From: Taudactylus pleione
Taxonomy: Eukaryota; Chordata; Amphibia; Anura; Myobatrachidae
Assembly (NCBI GenBank): GCA_031769625.1
Contig: JAUIMM010000016.1
Coordinates: 15,677,001-15,741,000 of the forward strand
Direction of reading: 5' to 3'
DNA length: 64,000 nucleotides
Below the pieces are notes generated by a model. The model was not told the DNA's origin and did no database searches. It saw only the letters and a program-made list of their open reading frames with translations. A program made the position numbers and the translations under genes. Positions 44,478-56,869 of the stretch are shown here, one piece after another (position 1 is the stretch's first letter; each line of letters begins with the position of its first letter).

Positions 44478-45563
44478 CTAAACAATCCTAAATCTAACTT
44501 TCACTTTTTTATACTTTGTTGCAAATCCTTTGCAGGCAATTACAGCCTGAAGTCTGGAACGCATAGACATCACCAGACGCTGGGTTTCATCCCTGGTGAT
44601 GCTCTGCCAGGCCTCTACTGCAAATGTCTTCAGTTCCTGCTTGTTCTTAGGGCATTTTCCCTTCAGTTTTGTCTTCATCAAGTGAAATGCATGCTCAATC
44701 GGATTCAGGTCAGGGGATTGACTTGGCCATTGCATAACATTTCACTATTTAGCCTTAAAAAACTCTTTGGTTGCTTTTGCAGTATGTTTCGGGTTATTGT
44801 CCAGCTGCACTATGAAGCACCATCCAATGAGTTCTGAAGCATTTGACTGAATATGAGCATATAATATTGCCAGAAACACTTCAGAATTCATTCTGCTGCT
44901 TTTGTCAGCAGTCACATCATCAATAAATACAAGGGAACCAGTTCCATTAGCAGCCATACATGTCCACTCCATGACACTACCACCACCATGCTTCACTGAT
45001 GAGGTGGTATGTTTTAGATCATGAGCAGTTCCTTTCCTTCTCCATACTCTTCTCTTCCCATCACTCTGGTACAAGTTGATCTTTGTCTCATCTGTCCATA
45101 GGATGTTGTTCCAGAACTGTAATGGCTTTTTTAGATGTTGTATGGCAAACTCTAATCTGGTCTTCATGTTTTTGTGGCTCACCAATGGTTTACATCTTGT
45201 GGTGAACCTTCTATATTCACTCTTGTGAAGTCTTCTCTTGATTGTTGACTTTGACACATATACACCTACCTCCTGGAGAGTGTTCTTGATTTGGCCAACT
45301 GTTGTGAAGGGGTTTTTCTTCACCAGGGAAATAATTTTTATGTCATCCACCACAGTTGTTTTCCGTGGTCTTCCGGGTCTTTTGGTGTTGCTGAGTTCTC
45401 CGATGCGTTCTTTCTTTTTAAGAATGTTCCAAACAGTTGATTTGGCCACACCTAAAGTTTTTGCTATATCTCTGATGGGTTTGTTTTGATTTTTCAGTCT
45501 AATGATGGCTTGCTTCGCTAATAGTGACAGCTCTTTGGATCTCATATTGAGAGTCGACAGCAA
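44478..45563 (-). pseudogene. Tc1 transposase with two adjacent stop codons
   Basis: A cut-and-paste transposase of the Tc1 DD34E group. Reading from 45563: a paired-like helix-turn-helix (KPIRDIAKTLGVAKSTVW), a GRPR-type AT-hook (TKRPGRPRKTT), a second HTH region, then the catalytic domain with DETKINLYQSDGKRRVWR (first Asp), VQLDNNPKHTAK (second Asp) and SPDLNPIEHAF (Glu). The frame is continuous for 361 codons except for two consecutive stops, TAG TGA, at about 44742-44747, between FKAK and NVMQWP. Counting them as residues, 34 positions separate Asp and Glu, as expected. Single substitutions would explain both stops. A host-silenced copy is likely. Confidence 0.92.
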
Positions 45564-45683
45564 CTGATTCCAAATGCAAATGTCACACCTAGAATCAACT
45601 CCAGACCTTTTACCTGCTTAATTGATAATGAAATAACGAGGGAATAGCCCACACCTGTCCATGAAATAGCTTTTGAGTTGATA

Positions 45684-45897
45684 GTCCCATTACTTTTGGC
45701 CCCTTAAAAAGTGGGAGGCACATATAGAAACCGTTGTAATTCCTACACCGTTCACCTGATTTGGATGTAATTACCCTCAAATTAAATCTGAAAGTCTGCA
45801 GTTATAGCACATCTTGTTTGTTTCATTTCAAAGCCATTGTGGTGGTGAATAGAGGCCAAAATATTTCTATATGTCCCAATATTTATGCACCTGACTG
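45684..45897. repeat. Tc1 right terminal inverted repeat
   Basis: About 214 bases, inverted partner of 44254-44474, slightly shorter because a few bases near the tip are missing. Confidence 0.92.
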
Positions 45898-45922
45898 TAT
45901 ATGTCCAGGGCAGTGCTAGGTT

Positions 45923-47420
45923 CAGGGCCGGCCCTAGCCCAAATTTTTTGGTAAGCAAGTATATTTTTTGGCACCCCCCTATGTGGTGCCCCTTTTACAG
46001 TGCGGCCGGTAGTGGTCCCCCCCTGTGCAGTGCCCCTTGTGCCCCCAGTAGTATTCCCCTTATATAGTGTCCCCAGTAGTAGTCCCCCTATGCAGTGCCC
46101 CCAGTAGTGGTACCCCCTATCCAGTGCCATCGGTAGTGGTCCCCCCTGTGCAGTGCCCCTTGTACCCCCAGTAGTATTCCCCTTATATAGTGCCCCCAGT
46201 AGTAGTCCCCCTATGCAGTACCCCCAGTAGTGGTACCCCCTATGCAGTGCCCCTTTTACAGTGCCACCGGTAGTGGTCCCCCCTGTGCAGTGCCCCTTGT
46301 GCCCCCAGTACTATTCCCCTTATATAGTGCCCTCAGTAGTAGTCCCCATATGCAGTGCCCCCAGTAGTGGTACCCCCTATAGAGTGCTCCTTTTGCAGTG
46401 CCACTGGTAGTGGTCCCCCCTGTGCAGTGCCCTTTGTGCCCCCAGTACTATTCCCCTTATATAGTGCTCCCAGTAGTAGTCCCCCTATGCAGTGCCCCCA
46501 GTAGTGGTACCCCCATGCAGTGCCCCTTTTACAGTGCCCCCAGTAGTGGTCCCCCCTGTGCAGTGCCCCTTGTGCCCCCAATAGTAAGCCCCTTATATAG
46601 TGCCCCAGTAGTACTCCCTCATGCAATGCCCTTTATATAGTGCCCCTAGTAGTAGTCCCCCCTTGTAGTGCCCCCAGTAGTAATCCCCCCCTTGTAGTGC
46701 CCCCAGTAGTATTTCCCCCCCTTGTAGTGCCCCCAGTAGTATTCCCACCCCTGGTAGTGCCCCCAGTAGTAATCCCCCCTTGTAGTGCCCCCAGTAGTAG
46801 CCCCCCCTTGTAGTGCCCCCAGTAGTAATCCCCCCTTGTGGTACCCCCAGTAGTAATTCCCCTTTGTGGTGCCCCCAGTAGTAATCCCCCCCTTGTAGTG
46901 CCCCCAGTAGTAGCCCCCCTTGTAGTGCCCCCAGTAGTAGCCCCCCTTAGGGTGCCCCAGTAGTATTCCCCCCGTGTGGTGCCCCCAGTAGTAATCCACC
47001 TCCCCCCGCCCGCAGTAGAGACGTAATAAAAAAAAAACACCTGAAATCCGCTCCTGCTGCTGGTCCCGCCGCCGATATCAGCTCCTCCGTCCGCCGCTTT
47101 GCACTATGGGAGTGACGTCATGACGTTACTCCCATTGCCCACTGCGGGAGCCGGAAGATGTCCAGCTCTGGCAGTGGGAGCAGCAGCAGATGAGTCTGTC
47201 TGACTCTCATCAGCTGCTAAATCAAACACACAGCTGCCAGCGCTGGCGGCTGTGTGTTTGTGCTGTGTAGCGCTGACCGAACTCCGTCCGGTCAGCGCTA
47301 CACACGAGGTGCAGCTGTGTCACACAGACACAGTCTGTCCGTGGCCCACAGCTGAGGCGCCCTTCACTATTTGGCGACTTACGCAGCTGCGTACCATGCG
47401 TAATGGGAGAACCGGCCCTG
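45923..47420. mobile_element. hAT-type non-autonomous element with minisatellite core
   Basis: 1498 bases with tips CAGGGCCGGCCCTAGCC and the complement of GAGAACCGGCCCTG, flanked by an exact 8-base duplication, GCTAGGTT (45915-45922 and 47421-47428). The interior is a long minisatellite (45960-47010) followed by a GC-rich domain (47035-47310) including a hairpin GTGTAGCGCTGACCG/CGGTCAGCGCTACAC. This inner module is shared with the element at 20672-21616. No transposase. It lies 25 bases from the Tc1 element. Confidence 0.92.
45960..47010. repeat. Minisatellite with higher-order structure
   Basis: The basic unit of 26 to 29 bases is like AGTAGTNNTCCCCC plus CTTGTAGTGCCCCC. In the first two thirds, units are grouped in repeats of roughly 110 to 115 bases (TGTGCAGTGCCCCTTGT, CCCTTATATAGTGCC, CTATGCAGTGCC); the last third is a plain array. 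Minus-strand Gly/Tyr/Trp-rich frames are by-products. Confidence 0.9.
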
Positions 47421-47428
47421 GCTAGGTT

Positions 47429-50400
47429 CTTCTGCTGCTACCCCAGACTCCCGGACTTACACCAATGCTCTGGAATGGTGCCCACATCTGAAAAAAAATA
47501 TTCTGCTCAGACAGGATGGACCTACTGCCGTATCTAATGGCATAATGTGATCGCTGGTCCTGTATATGCTTTAATTATGCAACACAATATACTTTGTATG
47601 ATGCATATTAAAGCTGGATAAGTGCTAGTTATACCCTCTTCATGGACTGGCCACACTCGCTCTAAAATCAAGCATTTGGAAACTCCCCTCTAGAAATCCT
47701 GCGTTTGCCACTAAAAATGTATATAAAACAAATTTATATAGTGCACATATTTACACTGGCCTTCACATAAACTATTCAGTGATAAAATCAATTGGATCTT
47801 TAACTTGAGCGGTTAGTGCTATCACAGCATAAGACAGTAAAGTGTATTAGTGCCAACTAGGGCTGCATTGTATAGCATTGGTGGTAATGACAATTTTTTT
47901 TAATTAGTGGGGCTATTTTGCAATGTAGTATCATCACAAAACAATACAAGTGATCTGATTTGTTGTTTTATATGAAAACGTGTTACTTTGCAAATGAATC
48001 GTGCCATCGGCTCCCCCCAGATCGCCCACTTGTATTGTACAGTTGGAAAATGGACGCCAGGCAAGGAGGGTGCAGAGAGGTGTTGGGGCGCAAGTCTGAG
48101 AGTGTACACTGTTATAACTGGAGTCTCCCATACATTCCAGGTGAGCAGGAAAGTATGATTTATACTGCTCTGCTAGCTCCATCAAAACTTACTAATGTTA
48201 AAACTTCTGAATACCTTCTGCAGTTAAAATGTCACTTAAAGGCTAAACTATTAGCTCAATGCCACTCCTTACAGATGTTTCTGCCAAATGTCTTATTTAT
48301 GATCTCCACCAAAGTATTGCTTAGTTACACAATTAAAGCACTTTCTGCATTGTTATGAGAATTCATGGAATGCTCTAAATTATTAGTCAGCATATCATAG
48401 TGAACTTAAGAATGTTACCCCCTTTTGGCAGTATTACAATTGTTACCACCTGACAGCAAAGTTGGTCTTTCAAAAGAAAAATACAGTAGTTAAAGTGCTT
48501 AAATCCCTTACAACTAGAAAATCCACAGCGATAAGTATGGGTTTTAAGTATGGGTTTTGGAAAAATTCATTAGCAAAAACAAATCTGACTTTATGTGAGA
48601 AAATTCTTAGTAATTATCCAAATAGGGATTCAAGGAGATGAGACCACATGTTCCTGTTCCTTTTATATAACATACAGTATACATACTCTGACAAAATCCA
48701 GACTTAGGGGTCTATTTATAATCTATCACAAGTTTGCCCCTTTAAATATCATCTATCCCTACTATTAGCAGTAATAACAAAATATGTTTTAAGGAAATTT
48801 AATAAGAAAATCTTGCTGGGACAGTGGCACATGATGAATTGCCCTAAACTGTAGACCTCATTCTGCTACTTTGCCTAACACAGGAGAAATCTCATACTGT
48901 ATCTAATGCAACAGGTATTTCTTAAATAGCTCAATACTACCATTAACCAGGCCAAAATATCCCTTTAACAACGAGACATAACCCCTTTAGCACTCGCTAA
49001 AGAGGTTATATCCTCCTTTCAGCTTTTAACAAACAGTGGTAAGCTTAGCTAAAGATGGCGATCGCGATACGGCCCCCATTGCTGGCAATGAAGACCCAGA
49101 AAATAGAATTTTCAGTTTCAGCAAAGTCTTCCAGGCATTGCAGAGTACCCGTTGGGTGAATACGTAATGCTCAAGGCACAACAGCCCGATAGGCAGGCAG
49201 AGGGGAGGATGACGCCGAGGAGGGGGTACGTCGATGGACTATGGCATATTCATTAGTATTACTGCAATACTAAATGAAATAGGCCACTGGTAGTAAGAAT
49301 GGCTATTAAATGGGGCCCAAGTACAATATAAATACACTTTTGTACGCAATGAACACTGGTTCCATTACACTACACTCTTGTTAAGAATTACTTATATGTT
49401 CGAATGTTTAGTAAGACCATAGGATGGAACTGTAAGGTACATTTGTCCATCCACTGTGCAATAAAGCCATGGAGATGCCCTGGTACTACTTTAGTGATTC
49501 AATGTCATGGAGTGAAATAAATTTTGTTGCACCAGTTGTATTCTGTGTGTACCGACAACAGTATAGTCCCAAGTCTTATTTGTATGTAGGTGTGAAACAT
49601 CTTTACAACTTCAGTTTACATATTTGTATTATACAAACAATGAACACTTTCTATATTCATTCATTATATCACTAGCCCCACCCTCAATTAAACCATATAC
49701 ACTATGCAGTGTGACCAATCCCACAAAGTTCCTGCAATGCACTCTGCATACAGCAATATGCTCAGCTTCAGGACTCGTGTTACCCAGCTATCTGACACCA
49801 CTGCTGTAACAAAAAGGTGGAAGTTGATCTTACTCTTTACAGCAAGTGCAGTGGAATAAGAAAAAAAGAAAAAAAAAAGTTGAAGAAGAGGAACCACATA
49901 CCGAAGAACTTGATCATATATAAATTAAAATGCTAGAAAAAAAAAAAAAGTAACATTCACTTACCTTAGCTGTACATGCACTGCATCGATGCCGAGTTTC
50001 ATTACCTGACCCCTGTTAAAAAAGAGGAGAAAAAAAAAGATGGGTTTATAAAAACATTTGAATGAAATAGGGAGAATACAAAAATATTCATTTTTTCTTC
50101 TGGCAGCGTAAAAGAAACGACTAGCCAAAGAAATAATGAGAAATGAATGTTTTATTATTTCAAAATCTGGTTCCCATTTGACAATTGGCACTTTTGTTGC
50201 ATTTTTTATTTCCAATTTCTAAAAATGGTTTAAAAGCTACTCCCCGAGTCAACATGGTTACACATACAGTTCATAACAGTCCAGTATGGACGAGAATATG
50301 AAGAGTTTAGACACAACTCAATATTCTCTTAATATTTTGTTAGTACTTGTTCATTCCAGCAACTTGGAGCTTGCAGAATTGGTTTCCGTAAACGTGTTTC

Positions 50401-50518
50401 ACATTTTCTTTGTTAAATGTGCTTACATTTCCAAAATTACTCAAAATTAGTTTAGTAGAGGCTTGTTATTCTGCAGTCTATGCCAGGGTCTGAAACACTA
50501 GTTCCCCTTTGGTTTTCA
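47429..50518. other. Intergenic stretch, possible decayed element at 48710-49325
   Basis: GGGGTCTATTTATAA near 48708 and TATTAAATGGGGCCC near 49305 resemble diverged inverted ends of a foldback family. The remaining sequence shows short poly-A runs and no gene. Confidence 0.45.
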
Positions 50519-51010
50519 GGGCCTGATTCAGCGATGGACTAAAATCCTGCTGCAACTGCAATTCCATACGCAGCAGACTTGCAAATATATGTGAATTATT
50601 TAGCTGAGATCTTGAGCATGGAGATGCCCACCTCTGGCGTCTCATATCTGCTGCTTACATACAAAAGCAGAAACAGTCGCACATCGAACTTCTGAGTACG
50701 CCTATACTGTCTCAGACAGAGCGGCTCTCCTAAGATACCGGGGCCTCTCCAGCTGTGAACGAAATTTCAGAGGCTCACTAGAGTATGCCCAGAAAACGGA
50801 CCCCGAGACACCTGCATTTTATAAACCACCCCCCATTACATCCCCCAAATGCTCACTACTTGTCAATAACTTTGCGAAAAAAAATCCCCTCTACTACAAT
50901 CACCGCTTGTGCACAGTGCGGCTTTGGCGCATGCACAATAGCAAAAAAAATAAAATAAATTGCACCACTACGTCCAACATCGATATTGCATCCATCTTTA
51001 ATTAAGGTCC
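50519..51010. mobile_element. Truncated element with GGGCCTGATTCAGC end
   Basis: Begins GGGCCTGATTCAGCGATGG, as in the MITE at 7930, with related words (CCATACGCAGC). No matching right end is found, so it is truncated or the other end has decayed. Confidence 0.5.
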
Positions 51011-53285
51011 TTGGGTATAACTAAGTATATAACTCGCTGCGAGTAGCAGCCGTGGACACAAGTTCACCGGAGCAATTCAACATTGCTTTGGTGCGGATAC
51101 AACTGATCTGAAAATCAGCTGTCTCCGCGATCCCCTTCACTGCTCATTTTGGAGCAGTGAAACTTTGCACTGCTGAGTCTGTCTCGGCAGTGCTAGTGCG
51201 CCTGCATGAACTGGGCGTCACAGGTGCACAAAGCCCCGGTGTCCGGTGGAAGGACCCGGACAGAGGCGAAGGGATCAGAGAGGATCTCTCTTCGCAAACT
51301 GTGGTTACTTCCCTTAGGGAAGTAGCGGGTTGCGGGAGCAAACGACATCTGAAGATGGTGAATACTCCAGCATCAAGCACTGAAAATATATTATTTAAGT
51401 CGCCATATTAGTGAATGGGGACTGCGGGACAGATCTGGGCTGAAAAGTAAGCAGGAGACAGTGATATGTCCTGACTTACATTTATAATGAATAGCCCCGA
51501 TCCTTAATTATTACAAAAGTAGGTGAAATAGTTAATTTCTACAAAAGCAGGTGAAGTTTAAGTGATGTTTAATAGACCCCTTAATGCTGTAAAAGGATAG
51601 CCTGAGCACAGCAAATCAGGATTCAGAACTCATCTTGTTTTAATACGATTCATGGTTATTTATTACTTAAATATTAAACAGTTATTTACTGTATATTGCT
51701 CCTACCTACTACAAAGTGCTTTACAGAGCATATTTAATCTCTCTCACAAACCTCTGACTAGTGGAGCTTGAAATCTATACTCCCAATTCCTACCACACAT
51801 ACACTAATGATCATTTTATCAAGAGCCATATGATAACCAAATCTGTATCCCTTTAGAGAATGGGGAAAACTGGATAAGTACCTAGAACACATCCATGCCA
51901 GTAGCAAATTGTAAAACCAAAAAATGAATTGCTGCCAGTGGCTGATTTTTTCTAGGGGATGCGGGACTGCAGCCCCTCCCAGTAAAATCCAACACCCGCA
52001 GGCACTGCCTAGGCTAGCAGCAGTGGTAGTGACTTCTCATTGGAAGCACTACCTTGCTGATCACAGCAAGACAGGCAGTCCCAGGGGGAGGTCTTCTCCT
52101 GGGACTGCCAGTCTGGACTGCAATAGCAGAGAGAGAGGGCTTCCCATGGGAAACCATTCCCCTGCTATAATGGCTGTCCTATCTGACTCATAGGGGCTGC
52201 AGCTAATGCAGCCCCTAAAAGCCAGCCTGTCTGCTAGCCTAGCAACAGCTCCTGACTTAAGCCACGCCCCTTACTTAGGCCACGACCTGACAGACTTAAG
52301 TCCCGCCTCCCGGTGACTTAGTCTGTTAATCACCGGGATGGCAAGGGAGGAGAGGGAGGATGTGCACTACAGACCCCCCCCTGCCAGACAGGTAAGGAAC
52401 CGCCGCTGCTGGTAATAGTAGCTGAAGTGCAAATTACAACAAAAAATTATGCAAAACCAGATACTATACTGAACAAATTCAAACATAGTTTTACCATCAG
52501 GACCAGCACTATTATTAGGTTACCCTAGTTGGTGCCTAGGGTGACAACAGTTATTGGGCACCTTAAACACAAACATTATGTTATCCAGCGATTTTAATGC
52601 AGGTCCGACGAGAGCTGCGCCGGGCCCAGGTGATAGGGGGCGTGGACTAATCATGGGAGGTGTGGCCATGCCCCCTTAAAAAATTAACTTTTACTTTTTC
52701 CAGTGCCGCTACACACTGGGGAGGGGGCGCTGTGTGCCCGGCACACAGCCAATGTGGGGCACGATCACTCCAAATAGGCATAGGAGACTGCTCCGGCTGC
52801 TGCTTTAGGAGCCACGAGCAGTCTCTCTGTGCAGCCCAGCACACAGCAGCATGTGCTGGGCTGCTGTGACTTAAGAGGGAGGGGGAGCGGTGCTGGACCC
52901 GGGCCCCCGCCGGGCCCCTGCAGCAAGCCCGGGCAATTTGTACCCGCTCCCCCCCTCTCGGCGCCCCTGCTTATACGGCATCCTTATACGGAGCAACAGA
53001 TGCACACAAGAAAGAGGTAGCCAGCAGCTTCCTACATCTGAATCTGCTGCTCCTTCAGATTAGGGTAATGCTAGCAATGGGGCACTTGGCAATGAGGTTA
53101 CAGCAAAGCGCCACACTCCCAGTCTGAAGAGCAGAGGATGCTATCCCCAATTCTAGCCTGAAAAGTAAAGTATCACTTTGAATAGTGTGCTGCTTCAGAG
53201 TTGAGGGAGGGTTGCAGTCTATAGCCCTCAGAGGGCTTGTACTTCGCTACAACCCAAAAACAACTCAAATTGACACAAAGCCTAA
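51011..53285. other. Intergenic stretch with decayed non-autonomous elements
   Basis: The stretch 51940-52420 and about 52595-52970 are GC-rich and resemble decayed hAT-type MITEs (GGGCCCAGG, GCCGGGCCC, GTGGCCATGCCCCC). Boundaries and target duplications could not be fixed. No gene was recognised. Confidence 0.45.
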
Positions 53286-54520
53286 AGAAAATCACACAGC
53301 TTTGTGTATATAGACATCTACACTTGATGGCCGGTGGAAGTCTTCAAAACCAGTGGTACTTCCGGTGAAAAATGGAAGAGAGGCGCCTCCTAGGTTTAGT
53401 ATTTTCAGTAATTCAATAGGACACAAAATAAATTAATATGCTCGTATCAGAGCTAAATATAAATGCAATATTAAGATACAACGAGATACAATTGCTCCAA
53501 CTCAAGAGTGCGATTTCCAATACGCTGAGGTAGTCACCAAACCTCCAAATGTCATATATGAATAAAGTACTTGCGTTCTGTGCACACCCTCCGGGGTATA
53601 GATATCAATCAATCAGAAAATGTTCCAAAAATAAGGAAATATTTCTTCTCGCTTTACCGGTTCTAATCCAAGGATTCTGCAGTTGATAAAGCATTTTATA
53701 TTCTATGGTAATTTCTCCTCCATAAGGGTATATAGAAAAAAACATATATACATAGATCGTATATAGTGAAATATTGTTTAATGTACACAAAAATAAAATA
53801 TAAAACCACCACACAAATATTCAGCAGTGTACCAGATAATGGGGGGTGCAAATCTCTCACACCCACAATAGCATATAGGTAGATAGAATCCAGATACCTC
53901 CCGGCTATAGGTGCCTGGATCACTCCCAATATGTCCACCCTTCACCTGCGTAGCTTCTTTCCTCCACCGTGTTTCGGCTTTTCTATGGCCTTTATCAAGG
54001 TGTGTGTTTCTAGTGGACCTGTATCCTATATATACCCTTAAAACTCTTCCCATTGATTGTTGGTCAATTCCTTCCCATTCATATTAAAAAAAAACCTTCA
54101 CTTATATGTTGGGTCTTCAACCCATAAGTTCAATTAATACATCGCTCTCCTTCATTATCGTAATATTTGGTTGATGTATAAATAGTTAAGATCATAAAAT
54201 TCATTAAAACGCTGCGTGCGCTCCACCATTTGAACGCATGTTACTTCCGGTTCCCGTGTATCTAAGATTCATCCAAAAAGTCACTTCCTGGTTGTTTTGC
54301 CGGAAATAGAGTATGCACCCGTGCTATTGACTACTCTGGGTGCCTCACACCATCTGGAAATGCCCTCTATTGCACTGATCCACATAGCGCCCAGCATAAT
54401 GTCCTTCCCGGAAAAAGCCTTGCAGGATTTTGCCTGGGATTATGGAGATCTCCGTGATTACACGGATTTCTCTGGAAGTTACACATACCTCCCTGGTGGA
54501 AGTGATGAATGGGTCTTTCC
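53286..54520 (-). mobile_element. PLE family 3 terminal region, minus orientation
   Basis: Read on the minus strand, 54470-53850 matches 56870-57470 base for base over most of its length (for example GGTATATATAGGATACAGG, CACCTTGATAAAGGCC and GGAGTGATCCAGGCACC). It lies downstream of the minus-strand RT body and is therefore its 3' terminal region. It holds a hammerhead-like motif at 53968-54000. Confidence 0.8.
53968..54000 (-). ncRNA. Hammerhead-ribozyme-like motif, PLE family 3
   Basis: On the minus strand: CCTTGATAAA, GGC, loop CATAGAAAA, GCC, then GAAACACGG. It has the same layout as 5195-5228, with UUGAUAA in place of CUGANGA. Confidence 0.35.
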
Positions 54521-56869
54521 TGTTTGAGTGATGTGTTGTCTAGGCAACACTTGACACTAATACAGACCGGATGTTTATGTAGTTTCCTAGACAATATTAA
54601 CATATTTGCTCAGGTAATAATGGAATATATAAATATAGCGTATAGATACAATATAATACACATTCTAAAAGGACATATGAATAATAAGTTCCTAAAATTA
54701 TAAGTATGTATATAGAATGTGCAAAATAGACAGAATTCATAAATACATAATAGTCAAAATTCTAAATGGATGGGTAAATTATAATATATAATAAATATTA
54801 CTAAAATCCTATAAATAATACTTTTAGAAACACCATTTAAGTTCAAACTCAATATTTAGACCTCTGGGGATGAGCGTGCCCATTTCATATATCCACTTCA
54901 TCTCTGTTGTTTGTGTTAAGGACTGTTGGATATTATTTTTCCGCCAATTACTATAGACCTGTTTAATCCCTATCACTCTATTCAATGCTTTAAATTTACA
55001 GCCATGCTGATCTTTAAAATGTTTCGATAGGGAATGGCCTTTTACCCTATTTTTTATATTTCGTAGGTGTTCCGCCCATCTTTCCTTTAAAGGTCTTGAT
55101 GTACAGCCTATTTACTGGAGGTCACATTCACACTCCTTTAGAAAAATAAAATTTTTAGTATTGCAGGTTATAAATTCTGTAATTTCATATGATTTTGTTT
55201 GTAACCCTCGAGTTAAATTTCTCCATTTTACTAGGTGGAGTATTATGGTTTCTACACATCATGCACAATCCACACCTGTGGAAACCTACCGTTTAATTCT
55301 ACTTGATTTCTTTGGAGGTATGGCACTCCTAACCAATTTATTTCACAAATTCTGCACTTTCCTATAAATAAATCTAGGTTTCTGGGAGAAAATTGGTTCC
55401 AAAATAGGGTCCCTTAATAGCAAATGCCAGTGCTTTTTTTTATCACTTTTTCCATCTCTTTGTGTTGGTTGTTAAATGACATAATGATGGTTAGAGATGC
55501 ATTATTCTCATTCTCTCTAATTTTGGAATTAATAGATTTTCCCTATCGGTCTCTTTAATCTCCTTAATATGTTCATCCAGTATACCTTCGTTGTATCCTT
55601 TATATAAAAATGTTTTCTTAATATTATTCGCTTGTTGTTCAAAAACTTTTATATCCATACAATGTCGTCTGATTCTTTGTATCTGTCTTTCGGCACATTC
55701 CTTATCCATGTTGGATGAGGATTGTTCTTAGTGGATATATACGAATTGCTCTCCATTGGTTTACAAAATGTTTTGGTTTTCACTTCACCATTTTCCACAT
55801 AAATAGTTCAAATTAATCTCTACTGGTATTAAAAATAAGATTAATATTAAAATCATTATCATTTAATAAGTCACAGAAAATTTTAAGACTCTTATCCTCA
55901 CCTTCCCAGATAAACAAAATATCATCGATAAAACAAAACCACATTTTTATATTCTTTAAAAAATTATTGTTAGTCCATATGTATAACTTCTCCCACAGAC
56001 CCATAAATAAGTTGGCGTACGAAGGGGCAAAATGTGTGCCCATTGCCGTACCTATTTTGTGTTGGTAAAATTTCCCATTGTGCCAGAAAAAAATATTGTT
56101 TAAAACAAATTTAATACCGTCTAAAATGAATAAAATTCTCATTTTCTAAATCACTAAATTCTAAAAACTGTTTCGTAGCCTCTAACCCTTGTGAATGTTC
56201 AATCACAGTGTAGAGGCTACTCACATCCGCAGTGGTCAATATATAATTTTCTTGCCATTTTACACTATTAAGTTCGTTAAAATGTCCATACTATCCTTAA
56301 TATAGGTTGGCTGTTAAAGATTCCGTACCCGCCATTATGGGTCTTCCTGGCGGATTAAGGGGGTTCTTATGGATTGTAGGTAAAATATAAAATACTGGAA
56401 GACTCAGATTTTTCACATTTATATATTTTTCTTCCTTCGCCATAATCTTTCCATCTTCTTTATATTTCTGAAGTAACTTTTAATTCTTCCTGTATACGAT
56501 CGCTAGGGTTACTTCTTAATGGTACATATGTTTTCCTGTCTTCCAGTTGTCTCTTAATTTCATCTTCATATTTCTCTTTATCCATTATAATGACTCCTCT
56601 CCCCTTGTCTGCAGGCTTTATTATATATCAGAATTCTCACTGAAGCCTTTTAAGCCTTCCCTCTCACTTTTATTCATATTCTGATTCGTACCCCATTTCG
56701 GGGTAATTTTTTCTAAATCTCCGGTGACTACCTTATTGAAACTATCCACAAAGCAGCCCCTTTTAAAAGTGGGGTTAGAAACGGATTTTGGTTTAAAAGG
56801 ATTTCTTTCATTTGTGGTTTCACCTTTTTGACTTCTTTAGGGAAATTTTTCTTATAAACCTTTGAATAT
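54521..56869 (-). pseudogene. Penelope-like element 3, RT and GIY-YIG remnant
   Basis: On the minus strand, about 56400-56300 encodes YILPTIHKNPLNPPGRPIMAG-like sequence (shown in two halves: LPTIHKN and PPGRPIM). About 56240 reads TTADVSSLYTVIEHSQG (first catalytic Asp). The longest open piece, 56142-55813, includes KIGTAMGTHFAPSYANLFMG and FCFIDDILFIW, the catalytic Asp pair. The GIY-YIG part is at about 55170-54850 (LKECECDLQ, a stop, then IGCTSRPLKERWAEHLRN). Several frameshifts and stops make it inactive. It is joined at its upstream end to an inverted terminal region. Confidence 0.85.

Larger units (their letters stand above)
44254..45897 (-). mobile_element. Tc1 transposon, nearly full length
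   Basis: 1644 bases, flanked by the TA target duplication (44252-44253 and 45898-45899). The tips CAGTCAGGTGCAAAAATATT and its inverted partner belong to terminal repeats of about 214 to 221 bases (left 44254-44474, right 45684-45897) that differ at few positions. The transposase lies on the minus strand. The similarity of the arms suggests a fairly recent insertion. Confidence 0.95.

Noticed and set aside
46333..47040. Gly/Tyr/Trp-rich open frames on the minus strand
   Set aside because: They are by-products of the 26 to 29 base tandem repeat, and parallel frames overlap with the same character.
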